Shown here: positions 17,545 to 31,280 of the stretch, piece by piece
Layout of the letters: each line of letters opens with the position of its first letter
How positions within the stretch are numbered: position 1 is the stretch's first letter
Assembly (NCBI RefSeq): GCF_003194585.1
Contig: NZ_QHKZ01000004.1
Coordinates: forward strand, 62,001 to 126,000
Length of the DNA stretch: 64,000 nucleotides
Source: Nocardioides daejeonensis
Lineage (GTDB): Bacteria > Actinomycetota > Actinomycetes > Propionibacteriales > Nocardioidaceae
Direction of reading: 5' to 3'
Position numbers and translations under genes: made by a program
Notes under the pieces: generated by a model
Seen by the model: the letters and a program-made list of their open reading frames with translations, nothing else
What the model was told of the DNA's origin: nothing
Databases searched by the model: none

Positions 17545-20427
17545 CTAGGGACGGAAATAGTCGAACAGACCTTGCTTGATCGGCTCGGTGAAGCGCAGAG
17601 TCATCGTCACCACAGCCAGAGGCTTGCCTTCTCCATCAGGCATGGTCGTCTCGATCGCGTCGTGTGCGACCGCGACTCCGAGATAGTAGTGATCAGACTC
17701 AACATCGTCCTTCTTCACAAAGACGTGTACGACTACGTCGCGGTCGACGATGGCCCGTACCTCGTCACTGACGAGTGTCCGGCGCGATCGTGAGAACCAT
17801 CGCATACTCGATTCGTCGAGCAGAGCATCCTCATAGGCGGTGCTCGCATCGATGGTGTCGGACTTGTGTAGCGTCACGAAGATCGCGCAGACGTCGCGGC
17901 TGCGGTCGGTCTTGTAGCCGTAGATTGTCGATGAGGTGCTGCGCGGCCAGCCGATGATCCGGGCCGCGTCGCGTCGCGAGTACTGCAGCCCGGTCGTGAA
18001 CGGTACGTCGGATCGGTAGCGCGTCCGCGTGAGAGCTTCGCCTGTCGTCAGCGCGTCGTCGATCTCGTCGCGCAGCCGTTCCGACCCTTCGAGTTCAGCC
18101 CGGAAGGCCTCTGTCATGCTGACTTGCTGGCCCTCCACAGTGACCAACGGGTCGGCGTACCGCTTGAGGTCGGAGGCGGCGTACCCCGTCAGCGTAAAGG
18201 TATCGAGGGCTGCCCTGACGCTGTTCTCGTCGTGCGCCAGCCCGCGCTCGACGAAGGCCGAGAGCAGGTCGGCGATGCTCACGGCACCACGCTCGCGCAA
18301 GAGGCCGAGGACGACGAACTCGTGCAGTCGCTTGGCGGCGACGACTTCGTGGGAGACGAGGCTCAGGGCTCGGGAAGCTGCCGTTGACAGACCGGCATCC
18401 ACCCGCAGAAGTCGCTGGACCAGCGCGGGGTAGTGCTCGACCCTCGTGGCAAGCAGCATGGGATCGACGGACTCGAAGCGATGGAAGTCCCACAGCTTCG
18501 GTATGCCACCGACGCGATGCTGCATCGCCTCTAGGGCGGACTTGAGACGCCTCATGCTGTCGAGACTCGCGGCCTCGATCGATCGGAGGATCCGTTCGCG
18601 GGAGACCTCGTCGAAGCTCACGCTCGACAGGCCGGGCAGCACGCCACCCTCGACGGTCTCGTTGAGCTTCTCCCGCAGAGACTCGCGGTTGAGGGACTCG
18701 TCGCCGAAGAGTGCGATCGGGATCAGGAAGTTGTTGGTGTAGTTGCCGATCACGTCGATGACGACGAGGTAGTCCTTGCCCTCGGCGAGGCGCAGCCCGC
18801 GACCGAGCTGCTGGACGAACACGATTGCGGACTGGGTCTGGCGCAGCATCACGATCTGGTTGACCCGCGGTATGTCGACACCCTCGTTGAAGATGTCGCC
18901 CGTCAGCAGATAGTCGAGTTCTCCAGCTTCGAGCTCGGCGACGCGTTGCTCGCGAACGTCGGTTGCGTCATCTCCGGTGAGTGCCACCGTACGAAGCGGC
19001 CGCCCGTTGAGCTGATGTTGGTTGAGCGCAGCTGAGAGCGCGTGCGCCTCCTCCTTGCGGCTGCAGAAGATCAATCCGCACGGAGCGACGCCGGCCTGGC
19101 CGTACTTCTCGAGGACCTCGATGAGGAACCGGACTCGCTCCGGGGTGATCAGCAGGCCCAAGTCGGAATCGTCGCTCGTCGTACGGCCGTCGTCGTACGT
19201 GATGTCGGAGACGCCGTAGTAGTGGAACGGGCTGAGCATCTCGGCTTCGAGCGCGTGGTTGAGCCGGATCTCGTAGGGCACGCAGAAGTCGAAGAGTTCG
19301 AAGACGTTGAACCCGTCGGTTCGTTCGGGCGTTGCCGTCATGCCGAGGAGGAAGTCGGGTTCGAGCCGGTCGAGGACCCGTTGGTACGTCGCTGCGCCAG
19401 CGCGATGGGCTTCGTCGATGATCACGTAGTCGAATGCATCCGCCTGGATGCCGTCGAGGACGTGCTGTTGGGACAGCGTCTGGATCGTGGCGAAGACGTA
19501 GCGTCGATCGTGTTGCTTGGCCGAGCCCGTCAGCTTGCCGTAGTCCGAAGCCGGCCCACCGAGCACGCGGCGATACTCCTTGATCGTGCGGTCCAGGATC
19601 TGCTCGCGGTGGACCACGAGCAGCATCCGCGCTGGCGCCGCCGCCCGAACGTCGAGCGCGGAAAGGATGGTCTTTCCGGTGCCCGTGGCGGAGATGATGA
19701 TTGCGCGTCGCGCGCCCTCGGCACGAGCCAGATCGAGTGCCAGGAGAGCGTCCTGCTGCATCGCATTCGGCTGTACGTCGACCGGCTGTTCTGCGGGTTC
19801 CGGAAGACTCTGCTGGGGACCACGTCGGGGCGGCGCGACGTACGTGTCGGCGTACGCCTGGATCCACTCTTCGGTCAGCGGCTCGGATCCCGCGACCTGC
19901 TCCTCCAGCAAGCGGCTGATCTGATCGGCGAGGTCGCTACCCTTGGCAGCCGCCACTTTGAGGTTCCATTCGTGGTTGCGCGACAGGGCCTGGCTGGTGA
20001 GGTTCGAACTGCCGATCATTGCCGTGACGCTCGGCCCCTGCTCGAAGATGTAGCCCTTCGGGTGGAAGCCGCGAGCGGTGTGTCGTCGTACGTCGATGTC
20101 CGCGTGCTCACGAAGCTTGAGCAGTTCGGCGAACGCCTGTGGCTGGTTGAATCCGAGGAAGTCGGAGGTGATGATGCGGCCCGGACCCTCGAAGTCGTAG
20201 AGATGCTGCTTGAGCTGCGCGATCGCGCTGGGCGACACGAAGGCGACCGAGAAGGTGAACGCGTCGCAGCGCTGCAGTTCTTCGAGGATCGCGTGCTCGA
20301 CGGTGGCGTCGTCGCCATTGAGTACCAGCTTCGGGTTATATCGCCGGGGCGCGACGGCCGTGCTCGCGAGATACCCGAACTCGATGTCGAGCTGGAACTT
20401 GTCCGGCCAGGACGGGTCCAACGTCAC
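17545..20427 (-). CDS. PLD-nuclease / DEAH helicase / DUF3427 protein
   Basis: A 960-residue protein with three parts. Residues about 40-165 form a phospholipase-D-type nuclease domain with HPK (122-124) and GSSN (139-142). Residues about 220-560 form an SF2 helicase: ATGTGKT (247-253), DEAH (338-341), TATPERTD (364-371), and a C-terminal lobe with FNEGVDIPRV and QQLGRGLRL. The rest is DUF3427, including RRDAARIIGW and SRSRRTL. Such proteins are predicted DNA-processing, restriction or defence enzymes; none of that is demonstrated here. Translation is coupled to the upstream Nudix gene by GTGA. By eye its codons are less GC-rich than its neighbours, hinting at transfer. Confidence 0.9.
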   Translation of the reverse strand: MTLDPSWPDKFQLDIEFGYLASTAVAPRRYNPKLVLNGDDATVEHAILEELQRCDAFTFSVAFVSPSAIAQLKQHLYDFEGPGRIITSDFLGFNQPQAFAELLKLREHADIDVRRHTARGFHPKGYIFEQGPSVTAMIGSSNLTSQALSRNHEWNLKVAAAKGSDLADQISRLLEEQVAGSEPLTEEWIQAYADTYVAPPRRGPQQSLPEPAEQPVDVQPNAMQQDALLALDLARAEGARRAIIISATGTGKTILSALDVRAAAPARMLLVVHREQILDRTIKEYRRVLGGPASDYGKLTGSAKQHDRRYVFATIQTLSQQHVLDGIQADAFDYVIIDEAHRAGAATYQRVLDRLEPDFLLGMTATPERTDGFNVFELFDFCVPYEIRLNHALEAEMLSPFHYYGVSDITYDDGRTTSDDSDLGLLITPERVRFLIEVLEKYGQAGVAPCGLIFCSRKEEAHALSAALNQHQLNGRPLRTVALTGDDATDVREQRVAELEAGELDYLLTGDIFNEGVDIPRVNQIVMLRQTQSAIVFVQQLGRGLRLAEGKDYLVVIDVIGNYTNNFLIPIALFGDESLNRESLREKLNETVEGGVLPGLSSVSFDEVSRERILRSIEAASLDSMRRLKSALEAMQHRVGGIPKLWDFHRFESVDPMLLATRVEHYPALVQRLLRVDAGLSTAASRALSLVSHEVVAAKRLHEFVVLGLLRERGAVSIADLLSAFVERGLAHDENSVRAALDTFTLTGYAASDLKRYADPLVTVEGQQVSMTEAFRAELEGSERLRDEIDDALTTGEALTRTRYRSDVPFTTGLQYSRRDAARIIGWPRSTSSTIYGYKTDRSRDVCAIFVTLHKSDTIDASTAYEDALLDESSMRWFSRSRRTLVSDEVRAIVDRDVVVHVFVKKDDVESDHYYLGVAVAHDAIETTMPDGEGKPLAVVTMTLRFTEPIKQGLFDYFRP

Positions 20428-20810
20428 GCCGCCGCCAGGATCTGCACGGCCGGAATATCCGCCGGCGCCCAGTCCAGCGTGGGCAACTCGCTCGGCGCGA
20501 GCCACTTGATGGCGGCGTGCTCGGTCAGCACCGGCACGCCTTCAACCAGGCGGCAACGAAAGGTCGTGAGCGTCACCGTGCCGAAGTCGTACTCATGGGC
20601 AGTCGTCGTCACCTCGTCACCGACATCGACGGCACAGCGCAACTCCTCACGGATCTCCCGCTCCAGCGCCTGGAGGGCCGACTCTCCCGGCTCGATCTTC
20701 CCGCCCGGGAACTCCCACATCCCCGCCAGTGCCCCGAGGCCCCGCTGGGCACACAGGATCAGCCCATCGCGCTCGATGACCGCACCGACGACGGCGATCT
20801 GCTTGCTCAC
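20424..20810 (-). CDS. Nudix hydrolase (MutT-like)
   Basis: A 128-residue Nudix protein. The complete Nudix box spans about 37-59 (GGKIEPGES then REIREEL), and the surrounding MWEFPGGK and a C-terminal WLAPSEL are typical of 8-oxo-dGTP or CTP pyrophosphohydrolases. The GTG start is chosen for AGGGGGA just upstream. Its stop overlaps the start of the PLD-helicase-DUF3427 gene, so the two are made together. This suggests a joint role in nucleotide or DNA metabolism beyond housekeeping sanitation; that is inference. Confidence 0.92.
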   Translation of the reverse strand: MSKQIAVVGAVIERDGLILCAQRGLGALAGMWEFPGGKIEPGESALQALEREIREELRCAVDVGDEVTTTAHEYDFGTVTLTTFRCRLVEGVPVLTEHAAIKWLAPSELPTLDWAPADIPAVQILAAA

Positions 20811-20886
20811 ACTTCCCCCTGACGTCACCGCGAGCTTAGTGAACGTCGGGCAGTTTCAGAGGAGCAACCGCAGACCGACCTGCGGT

Positions 20887-20903
20887 GTCTCGACAAGCTC
20901 GAC
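20887..20903. repeat. Short dispersed repeat with core CTCGACAAGCTCGAC
   Basis: GTCTCGACAAGCTCGAC, imperfectly palindromic. The reverse complement recurs at about 27518-27534 inside dciA. Elements of this kind are scattered through some actinobacterial genomes; here it lies between the Nudix promoter region and tRNA-Ala. Confidence 0.5.
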
Positions 20904-20911
20904 AGCCGAGC

Positions 20912-20987
20912 TGGTGGAGCCTAGGGGACTCGAACCCCTAACCCCCTGCTTGCAAAGCAGGTGCGCTACCAATTGCGCCAAGGCCCC
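20912..20987 (-). tRNA. tRNA-Ala (TGC)
   Basis: A cloverleaf on the minus strand: acceptor GGGGCCT pairing with AGGCTCC, T-loop GGTTCGAGTCC, anticodon stem-loop CTGCTTTGCAAGCAG with anticodon TGC, and an encoded 3' ACCA. Its place next to tRNA-Ile downstream of gyrA is conserved in actinobacteria. Confidence 0.97.
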
Positions 20988-21026
20988 GGAGGCCGCTCGT
21001 CGGAGCGTGCGGCCGGCGGTGGACGG

Positions 21027-21155
21027 TCAGACCGTCCTGTTGACGTCGTCCGTGGCAGCGGCCCAGAGAGCCTGCTCCTGCTTGGACTCGTCCAGCTTCT
21101 TCTTCGCGAAGATGGCACCCGCAGCGGCGAGCGCGATCAGCAGCAACTTCTTCAT
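21027..21155 (-). CDS. DLW-39 family small membrane protein
   Basis: A 42-residue protein between the two tRNA genes. One hydrophobic N-terminal helix ([16 protein letters not shown]) is followed by a charged stretch and [11 protein letters not shown], the family's conserved Leu-Trp region. The family is short, actinobacterial, and of unknown function, and it typically lies at this locus. The ATG has GGGAGA upstream. Confidence 0.8.
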   Translation of the reverse strand: MKKLLLIALAAAGAIFAKKKLDESKQEQALWAAATDDVNRTV

Positions 21156-21216
21156 GGGGGTCTCCCTAGGTCGTGGGCGGAACGGACCCATTGTGGCTGA
21201 GGGGGGCAAACAGGGG

Positions 21217-21290
21217 TGGGCCTAACAGGACTTGAACCTGTGACCTCTTCCTTATCAGGGAAGCGCTCTAACCGTCTGAGCTATAGGCCC
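21217..21290 (-). tRNA. tRNA-Ile (GAT)
   Basis: A 74-nt cloverleaf on the minus strand: acceptor GGGCCTA/TAGGCCC with discriminator A, D-loop CTCAGACGGTTAGAG, anticodon loop CTGATAA with anticodon GAT, and T-loop GGTTCAAGTCC. The 3' CCA is not encoded (CCC follows), so this tRNA needs the CCA-adding enzyme found at 48.1 kb. Confidence 0.97.
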
Positions 21291-21294
21291 TTGC

Positions 21295-21324
21295 GACCGG
21301 GGAAGACTATCCCACGCCCCGGTC
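21295..21324 (-). terminator. Possible hairpin terminator after DUF3566 gene
   Basis: GACCGGGG and CCCCGGTC form an 8-bp stem around a 14-nt loop between the DUF3566 stop and tRNA-Ile. It is modest in length and has no T tract. Confidence 0.35.
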
Positions 21325-21350
21325 CGCGACCAAAACGGGTCCGGCCAGGC

Positions 21351-21859
21351 TCACTTGTCCTCTTCGCTCAGGGTCAGCTCGACCCCGCCCATGAGCGCTG
21401 CCGCCATGTTGTAGAGGAACGCGGTGAGCGTGGCGATGGCCGTGATCAGTACGACGTCGATCACCGAGACGAGCATCGTGAAGCCCATGACCCGCGACGT
21501 ACCGAGGTAGTCCTCCACGTCGAAGGTGTTGGAGTCCTCGCCGATCACATCGAGCACCATCTGGTTGATCGAGTCCCAGACACCTGCGGCGCCCAGCACG
21601 CCCCAGACGATCCCGACGGCGACCACGGTGACCACGCCGAAGGCCACCGAGAGCAGGAACGACACCTTCATCACCGACCAGGGGTCGATCCGGCTCAGTG
21701 TCAGCTTCGCCCGGCGGGGACGACGGCCGCCCGAGGAGGCGGCCGCCTTGTCCTGCGCCGACTTGGACTCCGGGTTTGCGTTGGCCCGCAACTGGTCGGC
21801 AGCCGAGGAGATCGCGGTGGAGATCCGCTCCGTCAGTGGCTGCTTCTGGTCTTCGGCCA

Positions 21860-21860
<1 letters not shown>
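21351..21860 (-). CDS. DUF3566 transmembrane protein
   Basis: A 169-residue protein: a Lys/Ala-rich cytoplasmic N-terminus, then the DUF3566 domain beginning AKLTLSRIDPWSVMKVSFLLS, two membrane helices (about 67-97 and 129-157), and EDYLGTSRVMGFTMLVSVIDVVL. It corresponds to mycobacterial Rv0007 by position after gyrA. Function is unknown. The stop of gyrA and the ATG overlap as TGATG; a GTG codon directly upstream is an alternative start. Confidence 0.88.
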
Positions 21861-24583
<2,723 letters not shown>

Positions 24584-24637
24584 GGAGCTCTGTCCTTCTG
24601 AAGGCTTCTACTCGAATCTAGTAAATCTGCAAGAGAT

Positions 24638-26812
<2,175 letters not shown>

Positions 26813-26924
26813 TTACCGCGTAGGAACCACAAAAACACGCTTTGCAGGCCCGTTCAGGGCCTCAGATGGGTCCCCCTATGCTCGCCGGGGCCGGAGATCG
26901 GCATTTCGTGGGCCTGGGAGCACC

Positions 26925-27620
26925 TCAGCCGTAGGTGTCTCGGGGTCCCCGACCGTCGCGCACCGAGAAGCGGCCCCGCCGCCAGGTCGGCAGGTTGGGT
27001 CCGAGCACGTCGATGACGGTCACCGATCCGTGACCGAGCTCCTCGTTGAGCCGACGCAGCAGCTGGGGTGCCAACAGCCGCAGCTGGGTCGCCCACGCGG
27101 TCGAGTCCGTCTGCACGGTGAGCTTGCCGTCGGCGAAGGAGACCGGGGTGCAGTGCTGCGCCACCTCCGCACCGACCAGCTCCGCCCACCGCCCGAAGAC
27201 GCCGTGCATCCGCAGGTCGAGCGCCCAGCCGCGCTCCGAGACCAGGCGGCCCAGGCTGGAGTCGAGCAGCTGCGGGTCCCGCTCGTCCGGGTGCGCCCCC
27301 GACGCCTTCGGCGTGATCCGCCGCCTCCTGGCCCGGCGCCGCAGCGGCCTCGGCTTGCCCCCGGGTGCGCCCGCGATCGCCTTCGCCACCGATCGGGCGA
27401 GGTCGAGACCGCTCTCGTCGTGCTCGGCGTCGACCCAGAAGTCACGCTCCTCCGCCTCGCCGCCCTCCTCCGAGGTCGAGCCACCCCCATCGGAGGTCGA
27501 GCCACCCCCATCGGAGGTCGAGCTTGTCGAGACCGGGATCTCGACAGGCTCGATCACCGGGGACGGCTCGATCACCGGGGATTGATCGACCCCCGGAGAC
27601 GGATGGGACTCCTCAGCCAC
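26925..27620 (-). CDS. dciA: DciA-family (DUF721) helicase-loading protein
   Basis: A 231-residue protein. The C-terminal DUF721 domain (about 125-225) contains [22 protein letters not shown], a [12 protein letters not shown] segment and LRRLNEELG, typical of DciA, which helps load the replicative helicase DnaB in bacteria lacking DnaC. The N-terminal half is disordered and includes a repeat-derived Ser/Thr/Gly segment ([19 protein letters not shown]) built from tandem DNA repeats. The stop lies about 190 bases before gyrB, and the ATG overlaps the recF stop by 8 nt. Confidence 0.88.
   Translation of the reverse strand: MAEESHPSPGVDQSPVIEPSPVIEPVEIPVSTSSTSDGGGSTSDGGGSTSEEGGEAEERDFWVDAEHDESGLDLARSVAKAIAGAPGGKPRPLRRRARRRRITPKASGAHPDERDPQLLDSSLGRLVSERGWALDLRMHGVFGRWAELVGAEVAQHCTPVSFADGKLTVQTDSTAWATQLRLLAPQLLRRLNEELGHGSVTVIDVLGPNLPTWRRGRFSVRDGRGPRDTYG
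27472..27590. repeat. Tandem and palindromic repeats inside dciA
   Basis: Two perfect 21-bp direct copies (27472-27492 and 27493-27513, starting GAGGTCGAGCCACCCCCATC), then a diverging third unit that runs into the palindrome-like GGTCGAGCTTGTCGAGACC (27516-27534). Two copies of CTCGATCACCGGGGA follow. The block encodes the low-complexity part of DciA in frame. Confidence 0.75.
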
Positions 27621-28764
27621 GGGTCACCTCGCCCCCGGCGACCGCGTAGCGGGTCCCTGCCAGGATCTCGGGTACGTCGCCGGGCACCGCCGCAGTGACA
27701 AGCACCTGCTCGGCGTCGGCCACCATCTCGGCCAGCTGGAGTCGCCGCTCGGTGTCGAGCTCGGCGAAGACGTCGTCGAGCACCAGGATCGGATCGTCGC
27801 CGTCGCTGCGCAGCAGCTCGTGGCTGGCCAGCTTGAGGGCGAGCGCGAACGACCACGACTCACCGTGCGAGGCGTATCCCTTCACCGGGAGGCGCAACCC
27901 GTCAGCCACCCCGAGGCTGAGCGCCAGCTCGTCGCGGTGCGGGCCGATCAGCGTCAGCCCGCGGTCCAGCTCCTCTCGGCGGCGCTCCTCCAGTCCCGCC
28001 CGGAACGCACCTTCGAGCGGGTCGGGCTCGGGCAGCACCACACCGAGCTCGAACGACGGCTGGAGGACCAGGTCGGCCGCCTCGCGGTCCGCTCCCCGGG
28101 CCACGGCGGCGTACGCCGCACCGAGATGCGGCCGCAGGTCGTCGACCAGTGCGAAGCGAGCCGCCATGATCTCTGCCCCGGCCCGCGCCAGATGCTCGTC
28201 CCACACCACGAGGGTGTCGGTGATCTCCTGCTCGACGCGCCGGGACCCGCCCTTCGCCCGCGCTTGCTTCAACAGGGTGTTGCGCTGCTTGAGCACACGC
28301 TCGTAGTCGGCCTTCGTGCCGGCAAGCCGCGGCGTACGCAGCACCATCAGGTCGTCGAGGAACCGTCGCCGTTCGCTCGGGTCGCCCTTGACCAGCGACA
28401 GATCCTCGGGGGAGAAGACCACGGTCCGCACCAACCCGACCAGGTCTCGAGTCCGGGGGAGCACCGAGCGGTTGATCCGGGCCCGGTTCGCGCGGCCGGG
28501 GTTCAGCTCGATCTCCAGCACCGCCGTCCGGCCATCCCGTACGACGGCCGCCCGGACCACGGCCTGATCGGCACCGGCGCGCACGAGCGGGGCGTCGCTG
28601 GCGACGCGATGCGAGGCGAGGCGACTCAGGTAGTCGATCGCCTCCACCAGGTTGGTCTTGCCCTGGCCGTTGCGACCGACGAAGACGTTGACCCCGGGCT
28701 CCAGCGGAAGCTCGAGACTGGGATAGGAGCGGAAGTCATGCAGAGTCAGGTGCGAGACGTACAC
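27613..28764 (-). CDS. recF: DNA replication and repair protein RecF
   Basis: A 383-residue SMC-like ATPase that recruits RecOR to gaps and stalled forks. It begins with the signature [16 protein letters not shown], Walker A GRNGQGKT (30-37), [22 protein letters not shown] and the signature/Walker B region [18 protein letters not shown] with [15 protein letters not shown] start, 3 bases after the gnd stop. dnaN-gnd-recF-dciA-gyrB appear to form one co-directional run away from oriC. Confidence 0.96.
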   Translation of the reverse strand: MYVSHLTLHDFRSYPSLELPLEPGVNVFVGRNGQGKTNLVEAIDYLSRLASHRVASDAPLVRAGADQAVVRAAVVRDGRTAVLEIELNPGRANRARINRSVLPRTRDLVGLVRTVVFSPEDLSLVKGDPSERRRFLDDLMVLRTPRLAGTKADYERVLKQRNTLLKQARAKGGSRRVEQEITDTLVVWDEHLARAGAEIMAARFALVDDLRPHLGAAYAAVARGADREAADLVLQPSFELGVVLPEPDPLEGAFRAGLEERRREELDRGLTLIGPHRDELALSLGVADGLRLPVKGYASHGESWSFALALKLASHELLRSDGDDPILVLDDVFAELDTERRLQLAEMVADAEQVLVTAAVPGDVPEILAGTRYAVAGGEVTRG

Positions 28765-28767
28765 CGG

Positions 28768-29667
28768 TCAATCGCCGCTGTCCGGACGCTCGGCGCGTAC
28801 GGCATGACCACCGAACTGCTGGCGCATCGCGGCGATCGCCTTCATCGCGGGGGAGTCGTCCTGCCGGGAGACGAAGCGGGCGAAGAGAGCAGCAGTGATC
28901 GCGGGCACCGGCACGGCGTTGTCGATCGCGGCCTCGACCGTCCAGCGTCCCTCACCGGAGTCGTCGGCATAGCCCGCGATCCCGGCCAGACCCGGGTCCT
29001 GCTCGAGCGCCGTCACCATGAGGTCCAGCAGCCAGGAACGGATCACGGTGCCCTCACGCCAGGAGTCGAAGACCTCCGTCACGTTGTCGACCAGATCGAC
29101 CTTCTCCAGCAGCTCCCAGCCTTCCGCGTACGCCTGCATGAGCGCGTACTCGATGCCGTTGTGCACCATCTTGGCGAAATGGCCGGCGCCGACCTTGCCG
29201 GCGTGCACCGCGCCCGAGTCGCCTGCCGGCTTCAGCGCGTCGAAGACCGGCTGGGCACTGGCGACGTGCTCGGGCGTGCCGCCGTACATCAGGGCGTAGC
29301 CGTTCTCGAGTCCCCAGACGCCGCCGGAGACACCGCAGTCGACGAAGCCGATGCCGTGCCGTGCCAACTGCTCGGCGTGCGCGATGTCGTCGGTCCAGCG
29401 CGAGTTGCCGCCGTCGACCACCAGGTCGCCCGGCTCCAGCAGCCGACCCAGCTCGGTGAGCGTCGCATGGGTGGGCTCGCCTGCCGGCACCATCACCCAC
29501 ACCAGCCGGGGCGAGGGCACGGCGGCGACGAGCTCCTCGAGGGAGGCGACGTCGCTCACCTCCGGATTGCGGTCGTAGCCGGTGACGGCCAGACCCGCGC
29601 GGCGCAGCCGCTCGCGCATGTTGCCGCCCATCTTGCCCAGACCGATCAGCCCGATGTGCAGTGTCAC
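28768..29667 (-). CDS. gnd: 6-phosphogluconate dehydrogenase (decarboxylating), short form
   Basis: A 299-residue enzyme of the shorter 6PGDH class, oxidising 6-phosphogluconate to ribulose 5-phosphate and CO2. The N-terminal Rossmann motif is GLIGLGKMGGNM, the substrate loop reads DGGNSRWTDD and DCGVSGGVWGLENGY, and the catalytic region GAGHFAKMVHNGIEY is intact. Its presence between dnaN and recF is typical of several actinobacterial groups and is not mechanistically explained. GTG start. Confidence 0.95.
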   Translation of the reverse strand: MTLHIGLIGLGKMGGNMRERLRRAGLAVTGYDRNPEVSDVASLEELVAAVPSPRLVWVMVPAGEPTHATLTELGRLLEPGDLVVDGGNSRWTDDIAHAEQLARHGIGFVDCGVSGGVWGLENGYALMYGGTPEHVASAQPVFDALKPAGDSGAVHAGKVGAGHFAKMVHNGIEYALMQAYAEGWELLEKVDLVDNVTEVFDSWREGTVIRSWLLDLMVTALEQDPGLAGIAGYADDSGEGRWTVEAAIDNAVPVPAITAALFARFVSRQDDSPAMKAIAAMRQQFGGHAVRAERPDSGD

Positions 29668-29706
29668 CTTCTGGTCACCTCCAGGGTGGGACCGCGGCGC
29701 CGGAGA

Positions 29707-30849
29707 TCAGGACAGCAGGCGTCGCGGCATCAACAGGTAGCGGAATCCGTTGGCCGTGGTGTCACTCTCGGTGGCGATGCCCCGCATCACCACGGGCTTC
29801 GACGCCTGGGTGAAGGCGAGCTCGACCACCGGCTCCTCGATGGCGTTGAGACCGTCGAGGAGGAAACTGGGGTTGAACCCCGTGGTGATGTCCTCGCCCG
29901 TGATGCTGGCCTCGATCGACTCGCTGGCCTGCGCCTCGTCGCCCGAGCCCGCGTCGAGGGTCAGCACGCCGTCGCTGAAGGCGAGCTGCACGGCCGTGTT
30001 GCGGTCGGCGACCAGCGACACGCGCTTGACCGTCTCGATGAGCGACTCGCGATCGACGGTCGCGATCGTGCCGTGCTCGGCGGGGAAGAGGCTGCGCACC
30101 TTCGGGAACTCACCGTCGAGCAGCCGGGTCGTCGTACGCCGGGTGCCTCCGGGGGCGACGCCCTCGAACCCGATGATGCCGTCGCCACTGCCGCTCGCGG
30201 AGAGCGCAATGGTGATCTCGGTGCCGGAGGCGAGTGACTTGGCGGTGTCGGCAAGAACCTTGGCCGGCACCAGAGCCGCGACGGTCTCGTCGGGGGTGCG
30301 CGGGTTCCATGGCAGCTCGCGCAGCGAGAGCCGGAAGCGGTCGGTGGCGAGCAGGGCGATGCCCGAGCCCTCGATCTCGATGCGGACACCGGTGAGCACC
30401 GGGAGCATGTCGTCGCGGCCGGCGGCGGTCACGGCCTGACCCACGGCACGTGCGAAGACGTCGCTGGCGACGGTGCCGGTGGCCGCCGGCATGTCGGGCA
30501 GGGTGGGGTACTCAGCGACCGGCATCTTCTGGAGGCTGAAGCGGGCCGACCCGCAGGTCAGCGAGACCCGGGTGTCTTCGTCGGAGAGCTCGACCGGCTT
30601 GTTGGGCAGGCTCCGGCAGATGTCGGCGAGCAGGCGGCCGCTGACCAGGACCTTGCCCTCGTCGGCGACCTCTGCGGTGAGCTCTGCACGGGCCGAGGTC
30701 TCGTAGTCGAAGGTGGACAGCACCAGGCCGGCGTCGCTTGCCTCGATCAGCAGGCCGGCGAGGACGGGGGCGCTCGGACGGACCGGCAGGCTGCGCGCTG
30801 CCCAGGCGACGGCATCGGCGAGCACGTCGCGATCGACGCGGAACTTCAC
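29707..30849 (-). CDS. dnaN: DNA polymerase III beta sliding clamp
   Basis: A 380-residue clamp with three repeated domains that encircles DNA and tethers the polymerase. Recognisable segments include the N-terminal KFRVDRDVLADAVAWAARSL, PVLTGVRIEI and the C-terminal GFRYLLMPRRL, where the last residues form part of the peptide-binding pocket. GTG start; the upstream region is the oriC intergenic spacer. Confidence 0.97.
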   Translation of the reverse strand: MKFRVDRDVLADAVAWAARSLPVRPSAPVLAGLLIEASDAGLVLSTFDYETSARAELTAEVADEGKVLVSGRLLADICRSLPNKPVELSDEDTRVSLTCGSARFSLQKMPVAEYPTLPDMPAATGTVASDVFARAVGQAVTAAGRDDMLPVLTGVRIEIEGSGIALLATDRFRLSLRELPWNPRTPDETVAALVPAKVLADTAKSLASGTEITIALSASGSGDGIIGFEGVAPGGTRRTTTRLLDGEFPKVRSLFPAEHGTIATVDRESLIETVKRVSLVADRNTAVQLAFSDGVLTLDAGSGDEAQASESIEASITGEDITTGFNPSFLLDGLNAIEEPVVELAFTQASKPVVMRGIATESDTTANGFRYLLMPRRLLS

Positions 30850-31280
30850 GTAACTCTTCCTCCATGCACGCAGGTACCGACGGCCGGGAATGACACGCCT
30901 GGACTGAGCATCCTGCCACGTGCTCCCAGGCTGTCGGGAGCCCCGGGGGCTCGGGAGTTGTCATTCGTCAGCCACGGACCCGGCGCCAGCGCCCGCTCAT
31001 CCACAGGAGGCAGGCCGTTCGGGAAGTTCGCGGTCATCAGGGGCAGAAATTGAGTTCATCGTTGTCATAGGAGCTGTGGATGCTGTGGACAACCTGCGTT
31101 CTTGCTGGTCACCCTCCGGAATCGCTCTCCACAGGGGGTGTGCACTCCGCTGTGGCGACGCTGGCCGCCGGTGTGCAGGCGGGGTCGGCGGAATAACAAG
31201 TTCGCGGCGTACCCACAGATCACTCATTTGTGATTCGCACCTGCTGGGGCGGTTCCTCCACAGGCCGGCGACGCCAGCCA
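30850..31280. other. dnaA-dnaN intergenic region, probable oriC
   Basis: About 430 bp without a gene between dnaN and dnaA, the usual actinobacterial origin position. DnaA-box-like 9-mers on both strands: TCATCCACA (30997), GCATCCACA (reverse, 31075), TTGTCCACA (reverse, 31084-31092), CTCTCCACA (31125), GTACCCACA (31209) and TCCTCCACA (31254). A less GC-rich stretch lies at about 31040-31075 and could be the unwinding region. Gene orientation switches from minus to plus across 31-33 kb, as expected at a bidirectional origin. Confidence 0.75.
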
